DNA of 14,644 bases from Puniceicoccales bacterium (GTDB lineage Bacteria > Verrucomicrobiota > Verrucomicrobiia > Opitutales > LL51): NCBI GenBank assembly GCA_031278845.1, contig JAITJQ010000016.1:1-14644 (forward strand). The letters run 5' to 3'. A program made the position numbers and the translations under genes. The number at the start of each line of letters is the position of its first letter. Position 1 is the stretch's first letter. The notes below the pieces were generated by a model that was not told the DNA's origin, ran no database searches, and saw nothing but the letters and a program-made list of their open reading frames with translations. Of the stretch, positions 1 to 7,385 are shown in pieces.

Positions 1-50
1 CCTTGCGGGGGGTCCAGGGGGGCGGAGCCCCCCTGGGCAACCGGAGCCCC
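1..50. repeat. 3' part of a dispersed hairpin repeat element, cut by the window edge
   Basis: The window opens inside an element seen again at 2933-3068 and 14513-14639. It begins with the shared box CCTTGCGG, followed by a 9-bp perfect hairpin (arms 14-22 and 28-36) around the loop CGGAG at 23-27. The other copies have a hairpin at the same place with a different stem sequence and the loop CAGAG. A short GGGC/GCCC pairing follows (35-38 with 46-49). The copy ends a few bases after the stop codon of the Nif3-like gene, so it may act as that gene's transcription end. I cannot assign it to a named repeat family. Confidence 0.7.
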
Positions 51-53
51 AGA

Positions 54-806
54 TTACAATGGGCAACTGGTATGGATGAATTCAAAGGGGATAGAAAATT
101 TTTGTGCAATTGCTTTACCGAGAGCTTCGACGCCGAATGTTTCCGTTGCGTAATGGCCACAAACGTAAACATTAATGTTATTTTCTCGGATAATATTATA
201 GTGGTACTGTTGGCAGTCTCCTATGATGAGTGTATGTGTGCCATAATTTTTTGCTTGGATGATCAAGCTACCACTACCGCCGGAAATAATACCGATTTGT
301 TCAAGATTTTTGGGACCAAATTCCATAGCGATGACGTGAGGAAACGTTGCTTCCAGGATCATTTTAAGGCGATGGCGTTCGATCAATCGAATACCTATGA
401 TACCAATTTTTACATCATGGTATTCGAAGGCTGGTACTGGAGTTTCCAGTTCAAGCAGTTTTGCTATGCATGCATTATTGCCGATTTCCATATGTGCATC
501 CAGAGGTAAATGGCAGGAGTAGACTGCGATATCGTGATCCATGAGTAATTTATATTTCTTATAAATATTTTCTGTTATGGGCACCGTTTGGCTCCAGAAG
601 AGGCCGTGGTGAACGACCAAAAGGTTAGCACCGATGGCGGCTGCTTTTTCGATGGTTTCCAGGGAGGCGTCTACGGCCATTGCAATTTTCGAAATTTTTC
701 CGCTATTTTGGAATTGTAGTCCATTGTATGCACCTTCGGCGTCTTCAATGGCATAGATATTTAGGAGTTTGTTGCAGTATTTTACGATACTGAAGAGCGT
801 TGGCAT
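54..806 (-). CDS. Nif3-family (YbgI / GTP cyclohydrolase I type 2-like) metal-binding protein
   Basis: This 250-residue protein matches the Nif3/YbgI family, cytoplasmic proteins with a dinuclear metal site whose exact substrate is unsettled; some members are annotated as GTP cyclohydrolase type 2 without firm proof. Visible family motifs, in residues from the ATG at 806, are HHG at 66-68, HLPLDAH at 99-105, ISGGSG near 175-180 and GHYATETFG at 217-225; the His, Asp and Glu residues in these are the expected metal ligands. Length is normal for the short form without the inserted PII-like domain. A TTG four codons upstream (818) is also in frame, but the ATG places the N-terminus where the family usually starts; neither has a clear ribosome binding site. 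It is divergent from the ABC-F gene, about 100 bp away, and ends against the repeat at 1-50. Confidence 0.9.
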   Translation of the reverse strand: MPTLFSIVKYCNKLLNIYAIEDAEGAYNGLQFQNSGKISKIAMAVDASLETIEKAAAIGANLLVVHHGLFWSQTVPITENIYKKYKLLMDHDIAVYSCHLPLDAHMEIGNNACIAKLLELETPVPAFEYHDVKIGIIGIRLIERHRLKMILEATFPHVIAMEFGPKNLEQIGIISGGSGSLIIQAKNYGTHTLIIGDCQQYHYNIIRENNINVYVCGHYATETFGVEALGKAIAQKFSIPFEFIHTSCPL

Positions 807-914
807 AGTGATAGTCAATACATGAAGAGATACAAAATAGACAACAAAAAAATAAGCAACAAAAGTTCGAATAATTCTTGAATAAAATTTTTATGATCAA
901 ATAGTGGTTTTGCA

Positions 915-2747
915 GTGATAGATGTTCGAAATTTGAGTTATTCGATTGGGGGGCGTATTTTATTCGAAGACCTTTCCTTTTATCTTTCAGCTGATGCGAC
1001 GGTTGGTATTGTTGGTGCCAATGGTTGCGGAAAGAGTACGCTTTTTCGTTTGATTTTGGGCGATTTAGCCTCGGATCGAGGAACGATTATCAAGCCCAAT
1101 GAGGCAAAGGTGGTGACCGTTCGGCAAGAAATTTGGGATGATTCTGTGAGGTTGCTGGACTTTGTTTTGCAAGCTGATAGCGATCTAATGGATTTACGCC
1201 GTGCTTCTGAGGAGGAGCATGATGGGATGAAATTGGCGGAGATTTTCGAAAGAATAGAATCGATTGATGGATTTAATGCAGAAATTCGTGCCGCTACCAT
1301 ACTTTCCGGGTTAGGATTTTTAAATGAGGATCTACAAAAGCCATTGGGTGATTTTTCGGGTGGTTGGCAAATTCGTGCCGCCCTTGGAGCGACTTTATTT
1401 GCGCCTTCCGATATTTTATTGTTAGATGAGCCGAGTAATCACCTTGATTTTGAGACATCGCTTTGGCTGAAAAATTACTTGCAAAAAATTCACGGACAAA
1501 AAATGATCCTCATGATTAGTCACGAGCGTGATTTTTTGAATACGCTATGCGACAAAATTCTCCATTTACCTTCGGGCAACTTATATTCTGGGAATTACGA
1601 TATTTTTATTGAGACGCGGGCTAATCAGCAGCAGGCGCTTGCTCGGCGGATTGAGAAGCAGGAGGTATCGCGAAAGCATTTGCAATCTTTTGTCGATCGT
1701 TTCCGCTACAAGGCATCGAAGGCTAAGCAGGCACAGAGCCGAATAAAGATGCTCGAAAGGATGGAAAAATTACCGAAATTGGATCGTGATCATACGGTTA
1801 GTTTTTCTTTTCCCAATCCGAGACCGATCGATCGTTTATTAATTCATGTTAAGAAGGGTATAGCGGGTTATGGTGATCGCATTGTTTTGCGGGATCTCGA
1901 TCTTAGGATTGATGCAGGTGATCGCATGGCCCTATTGGGGGCGAATGGCAATGGGAAATCGACTTTAGTCAAAGTTCTTTCGAATCGGCTAGTACTTTTT
2001 GAGGGGAGCATTGAGTTCGCTAAAAAAATACAAATTGCCTATTTTTCGCAGCAGTTAACGGATGAGTTAGCGATCGAGAAGACGCCCTTTGAAATTTTAT
2101 CGGCGATTTTACCCGATTGCAATGAGACGCAGGTACGGGCACAATTGGCGCGATTTGGGCTCATGCAGCAGAAATCTGACACGCGGGTGCGTGACCTTTC
2201 CGGTGGTGAAAAGACGAGGCTTTTACTGGCTATTATTACCCGTCAAGCACCCCACATTTTAATTTTAGACGAGCCTACTAACCACCTCGATATCGATGCA
2301 AAGGATGCGCTCATCGAAGCCCTTAACGAGTACGAAGGAGCTGTTATCCTTGTTTCCCATGATTTTTACTTTATTGAGTCGGTTTGCGACCAGCTTTTAT
2401 TGGTGAAGGACCAACATTGCCGATCTTTTTCGGGGGATTTGGAAGACTATGTTGGAGCGATTCTCGTTGAAAAGCGGGAGATGAAAAAATCCGAAAATTC
2501 AGCTAAAAATACTGAAAAAAATCGACTACCATTGAAGGACGATAAAAAGAAAAGACAGCTTTTAAGGCAGCTCGAAGAGTTGGGGCGGCAGGTTGAGGTA
2601 CTGAGTCAAAAAAAGCAGCAACTGGAAGCTCAAATCAATTTGGCCTATGATGAGGATCTTTTTCGTGATTTTACATCCATTGCGCAGGAGTTAGTGCAGA
2701 AGGAGCAGGAATGGTTACAATTGTCGGAATCGGTGGAATCGATGTAA
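915..2747 (+). CDS. yheS: ABC-F family ATPase, YheS type
   Basis: This 610-residue protein has two ABC ATPase domains in tandem and no membrane segments, so it is a soluble ABC-F protein; the family acts on ribosomes during translation. Domain 1 has Walker A GANGCGKST (34-42), signature FSGGW (147-151), Walker B ILLLDEP (167-173) and the switch histidine in ISHE (201-204). Domain 2 has Walker A GANGNGKST (342-350), signature LSGGE (428-432), Walker B ILILDEP (448-454) and SHD (481-483). The inter-domain linker (about 240-300) contains DRFRYKASKAKQAQSRIK, nearly the E. coli YheS linker, which separates it from Uup and EttA. A charged, coiled-coil-like tail covers about 520-605. The start is a GTG at 915 that gives the normal YheS N-terminus; no strong ribosome binding site is visible. 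Its stop is followed almost at once by a dense hairpin cluster. Confidence 0.93.
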   Translation: MIDVRNLSYSIGGRILFEDLSFYLSADATVGIVGANGCGKSTLFRLILGDLASDRGTIIKPNEAKVVTVRQEIWDDSVRLLDFVLQADSDLMDLRRASEEEHDGMKLAEIFERIESIDGFNAEIRAATILSGLGFLNEDLQKPLGDFSGGWQIRAALGATLFAPSDILLLDEPSNHLDFETSLWLKNYLQKIHGQKMILMISHERDFLNTLCDKILHLPSGNLYSGNYDIFIETRANQQQALARRIEKQEVSRKHLQSFVDRFRYKASKAKQAQSRIKMLERMEKLPKLDRDHTVSFSFPNPRPIDRLLIHVKKGIAGYGDRIVLRDLDLRIDAGDRMALLGANGNGKSTLVKVLSNRLVLFEGSIEFAKKIQIAYFSQQLTDELAIEKTPFEILSAILPDCNETQVRAQLARFGLMQQKSDTRVRDLSGGEKTRLLLAIITRQAPHILILDEPTNHLDIDAKDALIEALNEYEGAVILVSHDFYFIESVCDQLLLVKDQHCRSFSGDLEDYVGAILVEKREMKKSENSAKNTEKNRLPLKDDKKKRQLLRQLEELGRQVEVLSQKKQQLEAQINLAYDEDLFRDFTSIAQELVQKEQEWLQLSESVESM

Positions 2748-2754
2748 GTGATAG

Positions 2755-2926
2755 GCAAGTGGAATTCTTCCCCTTGCAACCCCTACCGAGGGAATACCAT
2801 CCCCTGGACCTGGTTTTGCGGTTTGATCCAGTGGCGTTGCCACTGGATCAAACCGCAATGGTCAAAGATCCGCCCGGCGCTTCGCGCCGGGCAGTGTTTT
2901 TAGCCCCCGCGGCTTCGCCGCGGGGG
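2755..2926. repeat. cluster of perfect or near-perfect stem-loops after the ABC-F gene
   Basis: Four hairpins are packed into about 170 bp: a 10-bp stem with one mismatch (2755-2764 with 2768-2777, loop TTC); a perfect 20-bp stem (2816-2835 with 2839-2858, loop GTT); a perfect 9-bp GC-rich stem (2872-2880 with 2884-2892, loop TTC) followed by a short T run; and a perfect 10-bp GC-rich stem (2904-2913 with 2917-2926, loop TTC). The segment TTGCGG...CCGCAA plus GGTCAAAGA at 2816-2868 has the same plan as the repeat that follows at 2933, so this is probably a diverged tandem relative of it. It lies between two convergent genes and may terminate both. No coding potential was recognised between 2748 and 3147. 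Confidence 0.75.
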
Positions 2927-2932
2927 GAAATT

Positions 2933-3068
2933 TTGACCTTGCGGCCAAGCCATGCGCAGAATGCGCAAGGCTTGACCGCTAAAAGAGGTCAAAGAGTCTG
3001 TGACTCCTTGCGGAAGTCCAGAGGGCAGAGTTTTCTGGGCAGCTAACCTAAGGGCTGCTTCGCTGTTT
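2933..3068. repeat. dispersed hairpin repeat element, copy 2
   Basis: The element has four modules, shared with 14513-14639. An outer pairing TTGACC (2933-2938) with GGTCAA encloses a long imperfect hairpin (2939-2958 with 2962-2981, loop GAA). Next is a GAGTC hairpin (2994-2998 with 3002-3006, loop TGT), then the box CTCCTTGCGG. The third hairpin is CCAGAGGG (3018-3025) with TTTTCTGG (3031-3038) around loop CAGAG. The last is GCAGC (3039-3043) with GCTGC (3054-3058), followed by TTCGCTGTTT, which looks terminator-like. The element sits between the convergent 3' ends of the ABC-F and pseudopilin genes. Confidence 0.75.
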
Positions 3069-3147
3069 ATGTCGCAATATTATATATATAAATTATTGTA
3101 CATTTGGAATCCGAATTAAGAAAAATTTGCAGAAAATTTATTTTTTA

Positions 3148-4064
3148 TTATTCTCCGCCGGTGCCCTGATGGCATATGATTGCTAGTGCATCTTCACCTT
3201 TGTAGGCTGCTTTCACCTTATCGATGGAGTTGGTACAGGTAATCCAGGTGGAGTTGGGGACTGTTTCACGGATATCGGAGGTATAGCCTGATTGATCCCA
3301 TTTTAGAAACTTTGCTGGTTTACTGCCGTCGAACCAGGTAATATGGCCGTCGCAATAGATGACGCAACCGCCCTTAGAGCCGTATAATCCGGAAACTTCA
3401 TCCCATAAACCACTTTTATTGAGACCACGGGAAAAGCCTAGGGGGGTGGTATTAAGTGGGGCATGGGAAGGCAAATTGAGCATAAAGCAGTAACTAAAAA
3501 TGTATTCATTCGTGACGATGCAATTTGTAGCGTAGGTATAACAATACGTGTAACCAATCACACCATTTTGGAGGCAACCGATGGCTTCCGTGGATACGCT
3601 TTTTCCCTGACCTTTGAGCTTCGAAGCGTATTTATCGCCTGGAGAAAGGTAAACGTAGGGATCATTAAGAATTATATCCGAAGTATTTGTTTTTCCTTGT
3701 CCAGCTAATTGTCGCGCGAAGCCGATGATGTACTTGGGGCCATCGTGAGTTGTTCCGTCGATGACCCAGTCACGGTTGATGACGGCCTCTCGCCAGGCTG
3801 TGGCGACTTTTTGGAGATTAGAAGCATCTTTTAGCTTCTGAGCGCTGAGTTTAATGGAACTCATTACGGGCAGAAAAATTGCCAGTAAAATGCCGATGAT
3901 AGTGATGGTGAAAACGATTTCAACGAGGGTGAAAGATTTTCTCTTTTTCCTGTATCCCTGTATCCCTGTATCCCTGTATCCCTGTATCCCTGTATCCCTG
4001 TATCCCTGTATCCCTGTATCCCTGTATCCCTGTATCCCTGTATCCCTGTATCCCTGTATCCCAT
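3148..4064 (-). CDS. pseudopilin (prepilin-type N-terminal domain), leader out of frame across an 8-bp repeat tract
   Basis: The reading frame 3951-3148 encodes RKKRKS then FTLVEIVFTITIIGILLAIF, the hydrophobic N-terminal helix of a type II secretion or type IV pilus pseudopilin with the conserved Glu at +5; the residue before the cleavage point is Ser instead of the usual Gly. The rest is a globular domain of roughly 240 residues with a late GGCVIYCDGH motif typical of large pseudopilins in planctomycetes and verrucomicrobia. This frame has no ATG, GTG or TTG before the helix: an in-frame stop lies at 4084-4086 and the first ATG (3864) comes after the helix. The only plausible start, ATG at 4064 (or GTG at 4073 in the same frame), enters the repeat in a different frame and ends at 3864. 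Deleting one 8-bp unit joins start and pilin. So the gene is either phase-off, a pseudogene, or affected by a miscounted repeat. It is downstream of gspF on the same strand. Confidence 0.75.
3949..4062. repeat. tandem 8-bp repeat (CCCTGTAT), 13 full units plus partial ends
   Basis: Thirteen uninterrupted, identical units of CCCTGTAT run from 3956 to 4059, flanked by a 7-of-8 partial unit at 3949-3955 and CCC at 4060-4062. Read on the coding (minus) strand the unit is ATACAGGG, with no stop codon in any frame; three units encode the octapeptide GYRDTGIQ. Because 8 is not a multiple of 3, each change of one unit shifts the downstream frame. The lack of any variation between units argues for recent expansion or continuing slippage. 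It lies between the start codon and the membrane helix of the pseudopilin gene. Confidence 0.97.
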
Positions 4065-4319
4065 AATTGGCACTTCTAAGAATCTATAATTTATGTCAAC
4101 TGAAAATACGAAAAATTTTTATTTTCCTCCAATTATTTTCTCTAAAAACAATTTGACAACCGTTGGACTTCTTCCAAAACTAGGAAACAGAGGGTGGGAG
4201 TGAGTGGCATATCTGCGATTTTTCATTTACCATTGAAATTAAAAAAGAATCCCGAGAACTTATAATCCTGGGTATAGGAGGTGTAAAAATTTGTATTATT
4301 TTCTCCGATGGGTTAGATG

Positions 4320-6032
4320 TTAGGCCGAAATGTTCTGAATAAGCGAAACCAACGGTAGAAATAAACCGATCACTACGGAACCAACAAAACCCGCAAGAAA
4401 AATAACGAGTATCGGTTCCACCATTGAAGTAATACGTATGATTACTTCGTCGAGCTGTTCCTCATAGGATGACGAAACTTTAGTCATCATTTCCCCCAGT
4501 TTACCTGATTCTTCGCCAACTTTTATGAGACCTTCTGCCATCACCGGTAAGACACTGCGTCGCCGTAGCGATTCGGTCAGCGATAGCCCTTGCTGTACAT
4601 CCTCGATAGTCAGCGATAAATTTGTCTTCATGAAATAATTTCCTACACTTTCGCGGGCCATTTTTAGGGATTCTACAACGGAACAGCCGCAAAGCATGAG
4701 ATCACCAAATGTCCGAGAAAATAAAACTACACTCCACTTCGTGATGCAATCGCCAATGAGTGGAATTTTCAAAAGAATACTGTAAATCATTTTTTTTATC
4801 GGCGTAATCGTTTTAGCAGCAATAAAGAGCAAAATGAAGCTTCCGATTATTAAAAAAACTTCCAGAAGATGGGAAGAAATAAATCGGCTGCTTTGGATAA
4901 TCAGGGTGGTCAATTTCGGCATCCCCTTTTCGCCAATTTGTTCGGTGATAACCTTTTCAAATTTCGGTACCACAAAGGTCGTCAACAGTAAAACGACGAC
5001 CGATGAGACCACTAAAACCGTTGCCGGATAGAACATGGCCGAAGTTATTTTTTTCTTAATGTAAACTTTTTTTTCCATTAGGCTGGACATTTTAGAAAGT
5101 GTATCGGATAATTTCCCTACCGCTTCTCCAGCGCGAACCATTGCAATTTCGGATTCGTCGAATTTTACGGTGGACGACATGAGCGCTTCCGAAAAGGAAT
5201 CACCGGCTTCGATTTTTGTAAATAAATCATGAATGAAAAGCCAAATATTTTTATTACGGACCTCCTGTTCTTCGAGAATGGCTAGGGAGGATCGTAGATC
5301 CATTCCGGATTCCAATAAAATTGCCAATTGACGGACGACCTGTGCCTTTTTTTCGATTTTCAACTTTAATGATCCGGCCTGTTTTTTCTTTTTAACGCTT
5401 TTTTCGGCAGCCTTTTCGTTAGTTTTTGATTTTTTAGGCGTAAAACTATAGGACTTTTTATTTTGTTTTCCGATTTTTTTGGCAACGGAAATCATTTCCG
5501 GCCTTTTACCATAAACTACGGCAAAGTCGGCAGTTAGGTCTACAGAGTCCGTTTTCGATGCATTATTTTCTGGATGTATTCCGAGTGCGGACGGAGAAAT
5601 ATCTGCAGCCGAAGCTGGTGCGATCGATGCTAGGTCCGGGCCGGTAACGCCCGTTGGGCTGGAAGCAAATGTTCCGGACGAAATTACATTTTGATTGTCC
5701 GAGATCATTTCCAGCGATGAACTCGATACAACGGATCCCGTATTCACCGATCCCGTATCGAAGTCATTACCGAATGAAAAATGATTTTCTCGGGGAACGG
5801 CGGTAGACGGCGACCCAACAATCATTTGCTGTTCCGAATTATCGATGGGTTGGTTTTGCTCTATTGTCTTAGAGAGCCGAGTAAGCGCACGAAAATCGCT
5901 TTCCAAAACATCTTCATCTTCGAGCTCGTCCGGAATGGGATCCGGTTCTATTGCATCATCTTTGAAAAAATTTTCCTGATATTTATCGACGGCGTTTTGA
6001 AAGGAATTGCGTAAGAATTGTCTAAGTTTCAT
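4320..6032 (-). CDS. gspF: type II secretion / type IV pilus inner-membrane platform protein (GspF/PilC family)
   Basis: The protein has about 570 residues. The C-terminal 340 are a standard GspF/PilC protein: two T2SSF domains (about 232-355 and 430-555) with GMDLRSSLAILEEQ and RAGEAVGKLSDTL in the first, and the matching CSVVESLKMARES and GEESGKLGEMM in the second. Membrane segments lie near 336-356, 388-408 and 540-562. It would anchor the secretion or pilus ATPase and the pseudopilus at the inner membrane. The first 230 residues are unusual: an acidic patch (24-47), a Ser/Thr/Asn-rich stretch (70-165) and a Lys-rich stretch (185-230), about 170 residues longer than typical members. The ATG at 6032 has a strong ribosome binding site AGGAGG six bases upstream, lying inside a duplicated CNNM 3' fragment whose stop overlaps this start as ATGA. 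No ATPase or secretin gene is in the window. Confidence 0.92.
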   Translation of the reverse strand: MKLRQFLRNSFQNAVDKYQENFFKDDAIEPDPIPDELEDEDVLESDFRALTRLSKTIEQNQPIDNSEQQMIVGSPSTAVPRENHFSFGNDFDTGSVNTGSVVSSSSLEMISDNQNVISSGTFASSPTGVTGPDLASIAPASAADISPSALGIHPENNASKTDSVDLTADFAVVYGKRPEMISVAKKIGKQNKKSYSFTPKKSKTNEKAAEKSVKKKKQAGSLKLKIEKKAQVVRQLAILLESGMDLRSSLAILEEQEVRNKNIWLFIHDLFTKIEAGDSFSEALMSSTVKFDESEIAMVRAGEAVGKLSDTLSKMSSLMEKKVYIKKKITSAMFYPATVLVVSSVVVLLLTTFVVPKFEKVITEQIGEKGMPKLTTLIIQSSRFISSHLLEVFLIIGSFILLFIAAKTITPIKKMIYSILLKIPLIGDCITKWSVVLFSRTFGDLMLCGCSVVESLKMARESVGNYFMKTNLSLTIEDVQQGLSLTESLRRRSVLPVMAEGLIKVGEESGKLGEMMTKVSSSYEEQLDEVIIRITSMVEPILVIFLAGFVGSVVIGLFLPLVSLIQNISA

Positions 6033-6199
6033 GGCATACCTCCTTTGAATTTCACTTTTCGTTTGGCAATATTTCGTGTGCTTTGTTTGATGGCAATATC
6101 GTTACTTTCGGCAATTTCTACGCCGATAATGCACCTAAAAATATTGCCCAGCACTAACACACCAATGATTTTATTATTTTTTTTGACAAATGCAAGCTT
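6029..6199 (-). pseudogene. duplicated C-terminal fragment of the CNNM/CBS gene, upstream of gspF
   Basis: Read on the minus strand this stretch encodes 56 residues, beginning KLAFVKKNNKIIGVLVLGNI and ending KVKFKGGMP. About 44 of the 56 match the last 56 residues of the intact CNNM gene just upstream, by my count. The frame is open throughout, but the conserved second-CBS motif TLDDIFEHIIG has become VLGNIFRCIIG, which suggests relaxed selection. There is no start codon or ribosome binding site of its own, and upstream sequence (6204-6226) does not match the CNNM gene. Its TGA overlaps the gspF ATG. The likely history is that the original CNNM gene ended here, coupled to gspF, and a 196-bp tandem duplication then moved the full-length gene upstream. 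Confidence 0.85.
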
Positions 6200-6396
6200 T
6201 TGCCACGCAACCTTCTGGGTTTGGTTATGGCATACCTCCTTTGAATTTCACCTTTCGTTTGGCAATATTTTGCACACTTTGTTTGATGGCGATATCGTCA
6301 TTTTCTGCAATTTCTACGCCGATAATATGTTCGAAAATATCATCCAATGTCAACACACCGACAATTTTATTGTCTTTTTTAACAAAGGCGAGTTGT
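6031..6396. repeat. pair of diverged direct repeats, about 170 bp each, 196 bp apart
   Basis: Positions 6031-6200 and 6227-6396 align without gaps at an offset of 196 bp, both starting ATGGCATACCTCCTTTGAAT on the plus strand. About 25 bp of unrelated sequence separates them. The right copy is the 3' end of the intact CNNM gene, the left copy its remnant next to gspF. Substitutions are spread along the whole length, so the duplication is not recent. Confidence 0.9.
6038..6046 (-). promoter_or_regulatory. strong ribosome binding site for gspF inside the duplicated fragment
   Basis: AAAGGAGGT on the minus strand contains a perfect AGGAGG six bases before the gspF ATG at 6032. The same sequence occurs at 6234-6242 at the end of the intact CNNM gene, where the equivalent of the gspF ATG has become ATAA, so only this copy can serve gspF. 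Confidence 0.85.
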
Positions 6397-7271
6397 GTTA
6401 AATTTTTGAGTAAGGCATCCAGGGCATCGTCCACAAACATGTCATAGGAAAGCGCTTTGGGTGTTTCCATGAGCCGTCCCAGTTGTGTATGGGCACCGTT
6501 AGTCGCAAAGGCATGTAAAATTTTCCGGCGATGGACGATGCCTACGAGATTTTCCGGATTATTGGCGTATACCGGGATACGGCCTGTCGGAAGATTTTCA
6601 TTGTTCGCAATAAAAACATCGCGGACGGTCATATTTTTGCTATAAACACTCAGGTGGTCGAGGGGGGTCATGATTTGTGAAATTACGGTATAATCCATTT
6701 TTAACGTATTTTCAATCATCTTGCGCTCCTGATTAGTGAGTGTTCCATCGCGTACGTTGCGTTTGGCAAGAAGCATGATATCTCGATCGGAGTAGATCGA
6801 TCCCGTACGCCGTTTTTTACCGATAAGAAAATTTAGAATCAAACGACAGGTTTTCGAAAAGGGGTACATCGTCGGAACGATAATTCTTAGCAAAAATGCC
6901 GCTAGGATATATAGCTTTTTGCGATGAATCAACCCGAGATTTTTAGGTAAAATTTCTGCAAACAGGAGAATGCTAACCGTCATCGCTGCCGAGAAATAAA
7001 CGAGTTTGTCTTCGCCGTAAATTTTGACCGCTAATCCACCGGCGACGATAGCACCAAAGGTATTGGCCAGAGTATTGAGCATAATGATCGCAGCGGAAGT
7101 CTCATCGATATTTTTTTTGCATTTTTCGATATAGTTAGCGGCACGTTTATGTTTCGTACGGAGATCCTCGAGTTCGATATCACTGGCACTGAGCAAGACG
7201 GCTTCCAGCAAGGAAGCAGTTGCGGAAACAGCGATTGTGAGAATAATGGTGAAGGCAAATAACTGGAACAT
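6225..7271 (-). CDS. CNNM-domain (DUF21) membrane protein with a CBS pair, CorC/hemolysin-like
   Basis: The protein has 348 residues. The N-terminal half is a CNNM transmembrane domain with four hydrophobic segments (about 3-27, 60-85, 90-112, 118-146) and the family motif AEILPKNLG (105-113). The second half holds two CBS domains (about 197-255 and 265-322), the last containing VLTLDDIFEHIIG. Relatives are annotated as magnesium or cobalt efflux proteins or hemolysins; ion transport is the likely role, but the substrate cannot be read from sequence. The C-terminal CorC_HlyC domain is absent; the protein stops with a basic tail (KRKVKFKGGMP). The start is the ATG at 7271, which begins the first membrane helix; only a weak ribosome binding site is seen, with TATTAT about 20 bases upstream as a possible -10 box. 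It is followed by its own duplicated tail and gspF. Confidence 0.9.
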   Translation of the reverse strand: MFQLFAFTIILTIAVSATASLLEAVLLSASDIELEDLRTKHKRAANYIEKCKKNIDETSAAIIMLNTLANTFGAIVAGGLAVKIYGEDKLVYFSAAMTVSILLFAEILPKNLGLIHRKKLYILAAFLLRIIVPTMYPFSKTCRLILNFLIGKKRRTGSIYSDRDIMLLAKRNVRDGTLTNQERKMIENTLKMDYTVISQIMTPLDHLSVYSKNMTVRDVFIANNENLPTGRIPVYANNPENLVGIVHRRKILHAFATNGAHTQLGRLMETPKALSYDMFVDDALDALLKNLTQLAFVKKDNKIVGVLTLDDIFEHIIGVEIAENDDIAIKQSVQNIAKRKVKFKGGMP

Positions 7272-7326
7272 GCAACAACTCTAATATAATAGAGACCCTT
7301 GCCGAAGATCAATAGCAATGTTATAA

Positions 7327-7385
7327 AAAAAATATTTACAAAAAAACCTGCATCGATTTAAAATTTTATTACCATGTGGCCCAAT
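7327..7385 (+). promoter_or_regulatory. conserved leader upstream of ankyrin copy A
   Basis: This stretch (AAAAATATTTACAAAAA, then a CTTGC/CTGC box and GATTTAA, ending about 50 bp later at the ATG) is repeated at 8164-8221 before copy B. TTTACA at 7335-7340 could be a -35 box; a convincing -10 box is not seen. Conservation of non-coding sequence before both genes shows the duplication unit included the control region. Confidence 0.4.

Noticed and set aside
2711..3046. Plus-strand open frame through the hairpin cluster
   Set aside because: It starts inside the ABC-F gene and its content is set by GC-rich stem-loops; no recognisable protein.
3949..4062. The 8-bp repeat tract as a CRISPR array or protein-binding iteron origin
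   Set aside because: There are no spacers between units, the unit is only 8 bp, and it sits inside a coding sequence; a simple-sequence repeat explains it.
3854..4066. Plus-strand open frame through the 8-bp repeat encoding YPCIPVSL repeats
   Set aside because: It is the mirror of the repeat tract, which has no stops in the three frames of either strand that were examined; it has no domain, and its ends fall in the pseudopilin gene.
6018..6447. Two plus-strand open frames over the duplicated CNNM tails
   Set aside because: Both are antisense shadows of the duplicated coding segment, and similar to each other only because of the duplication.
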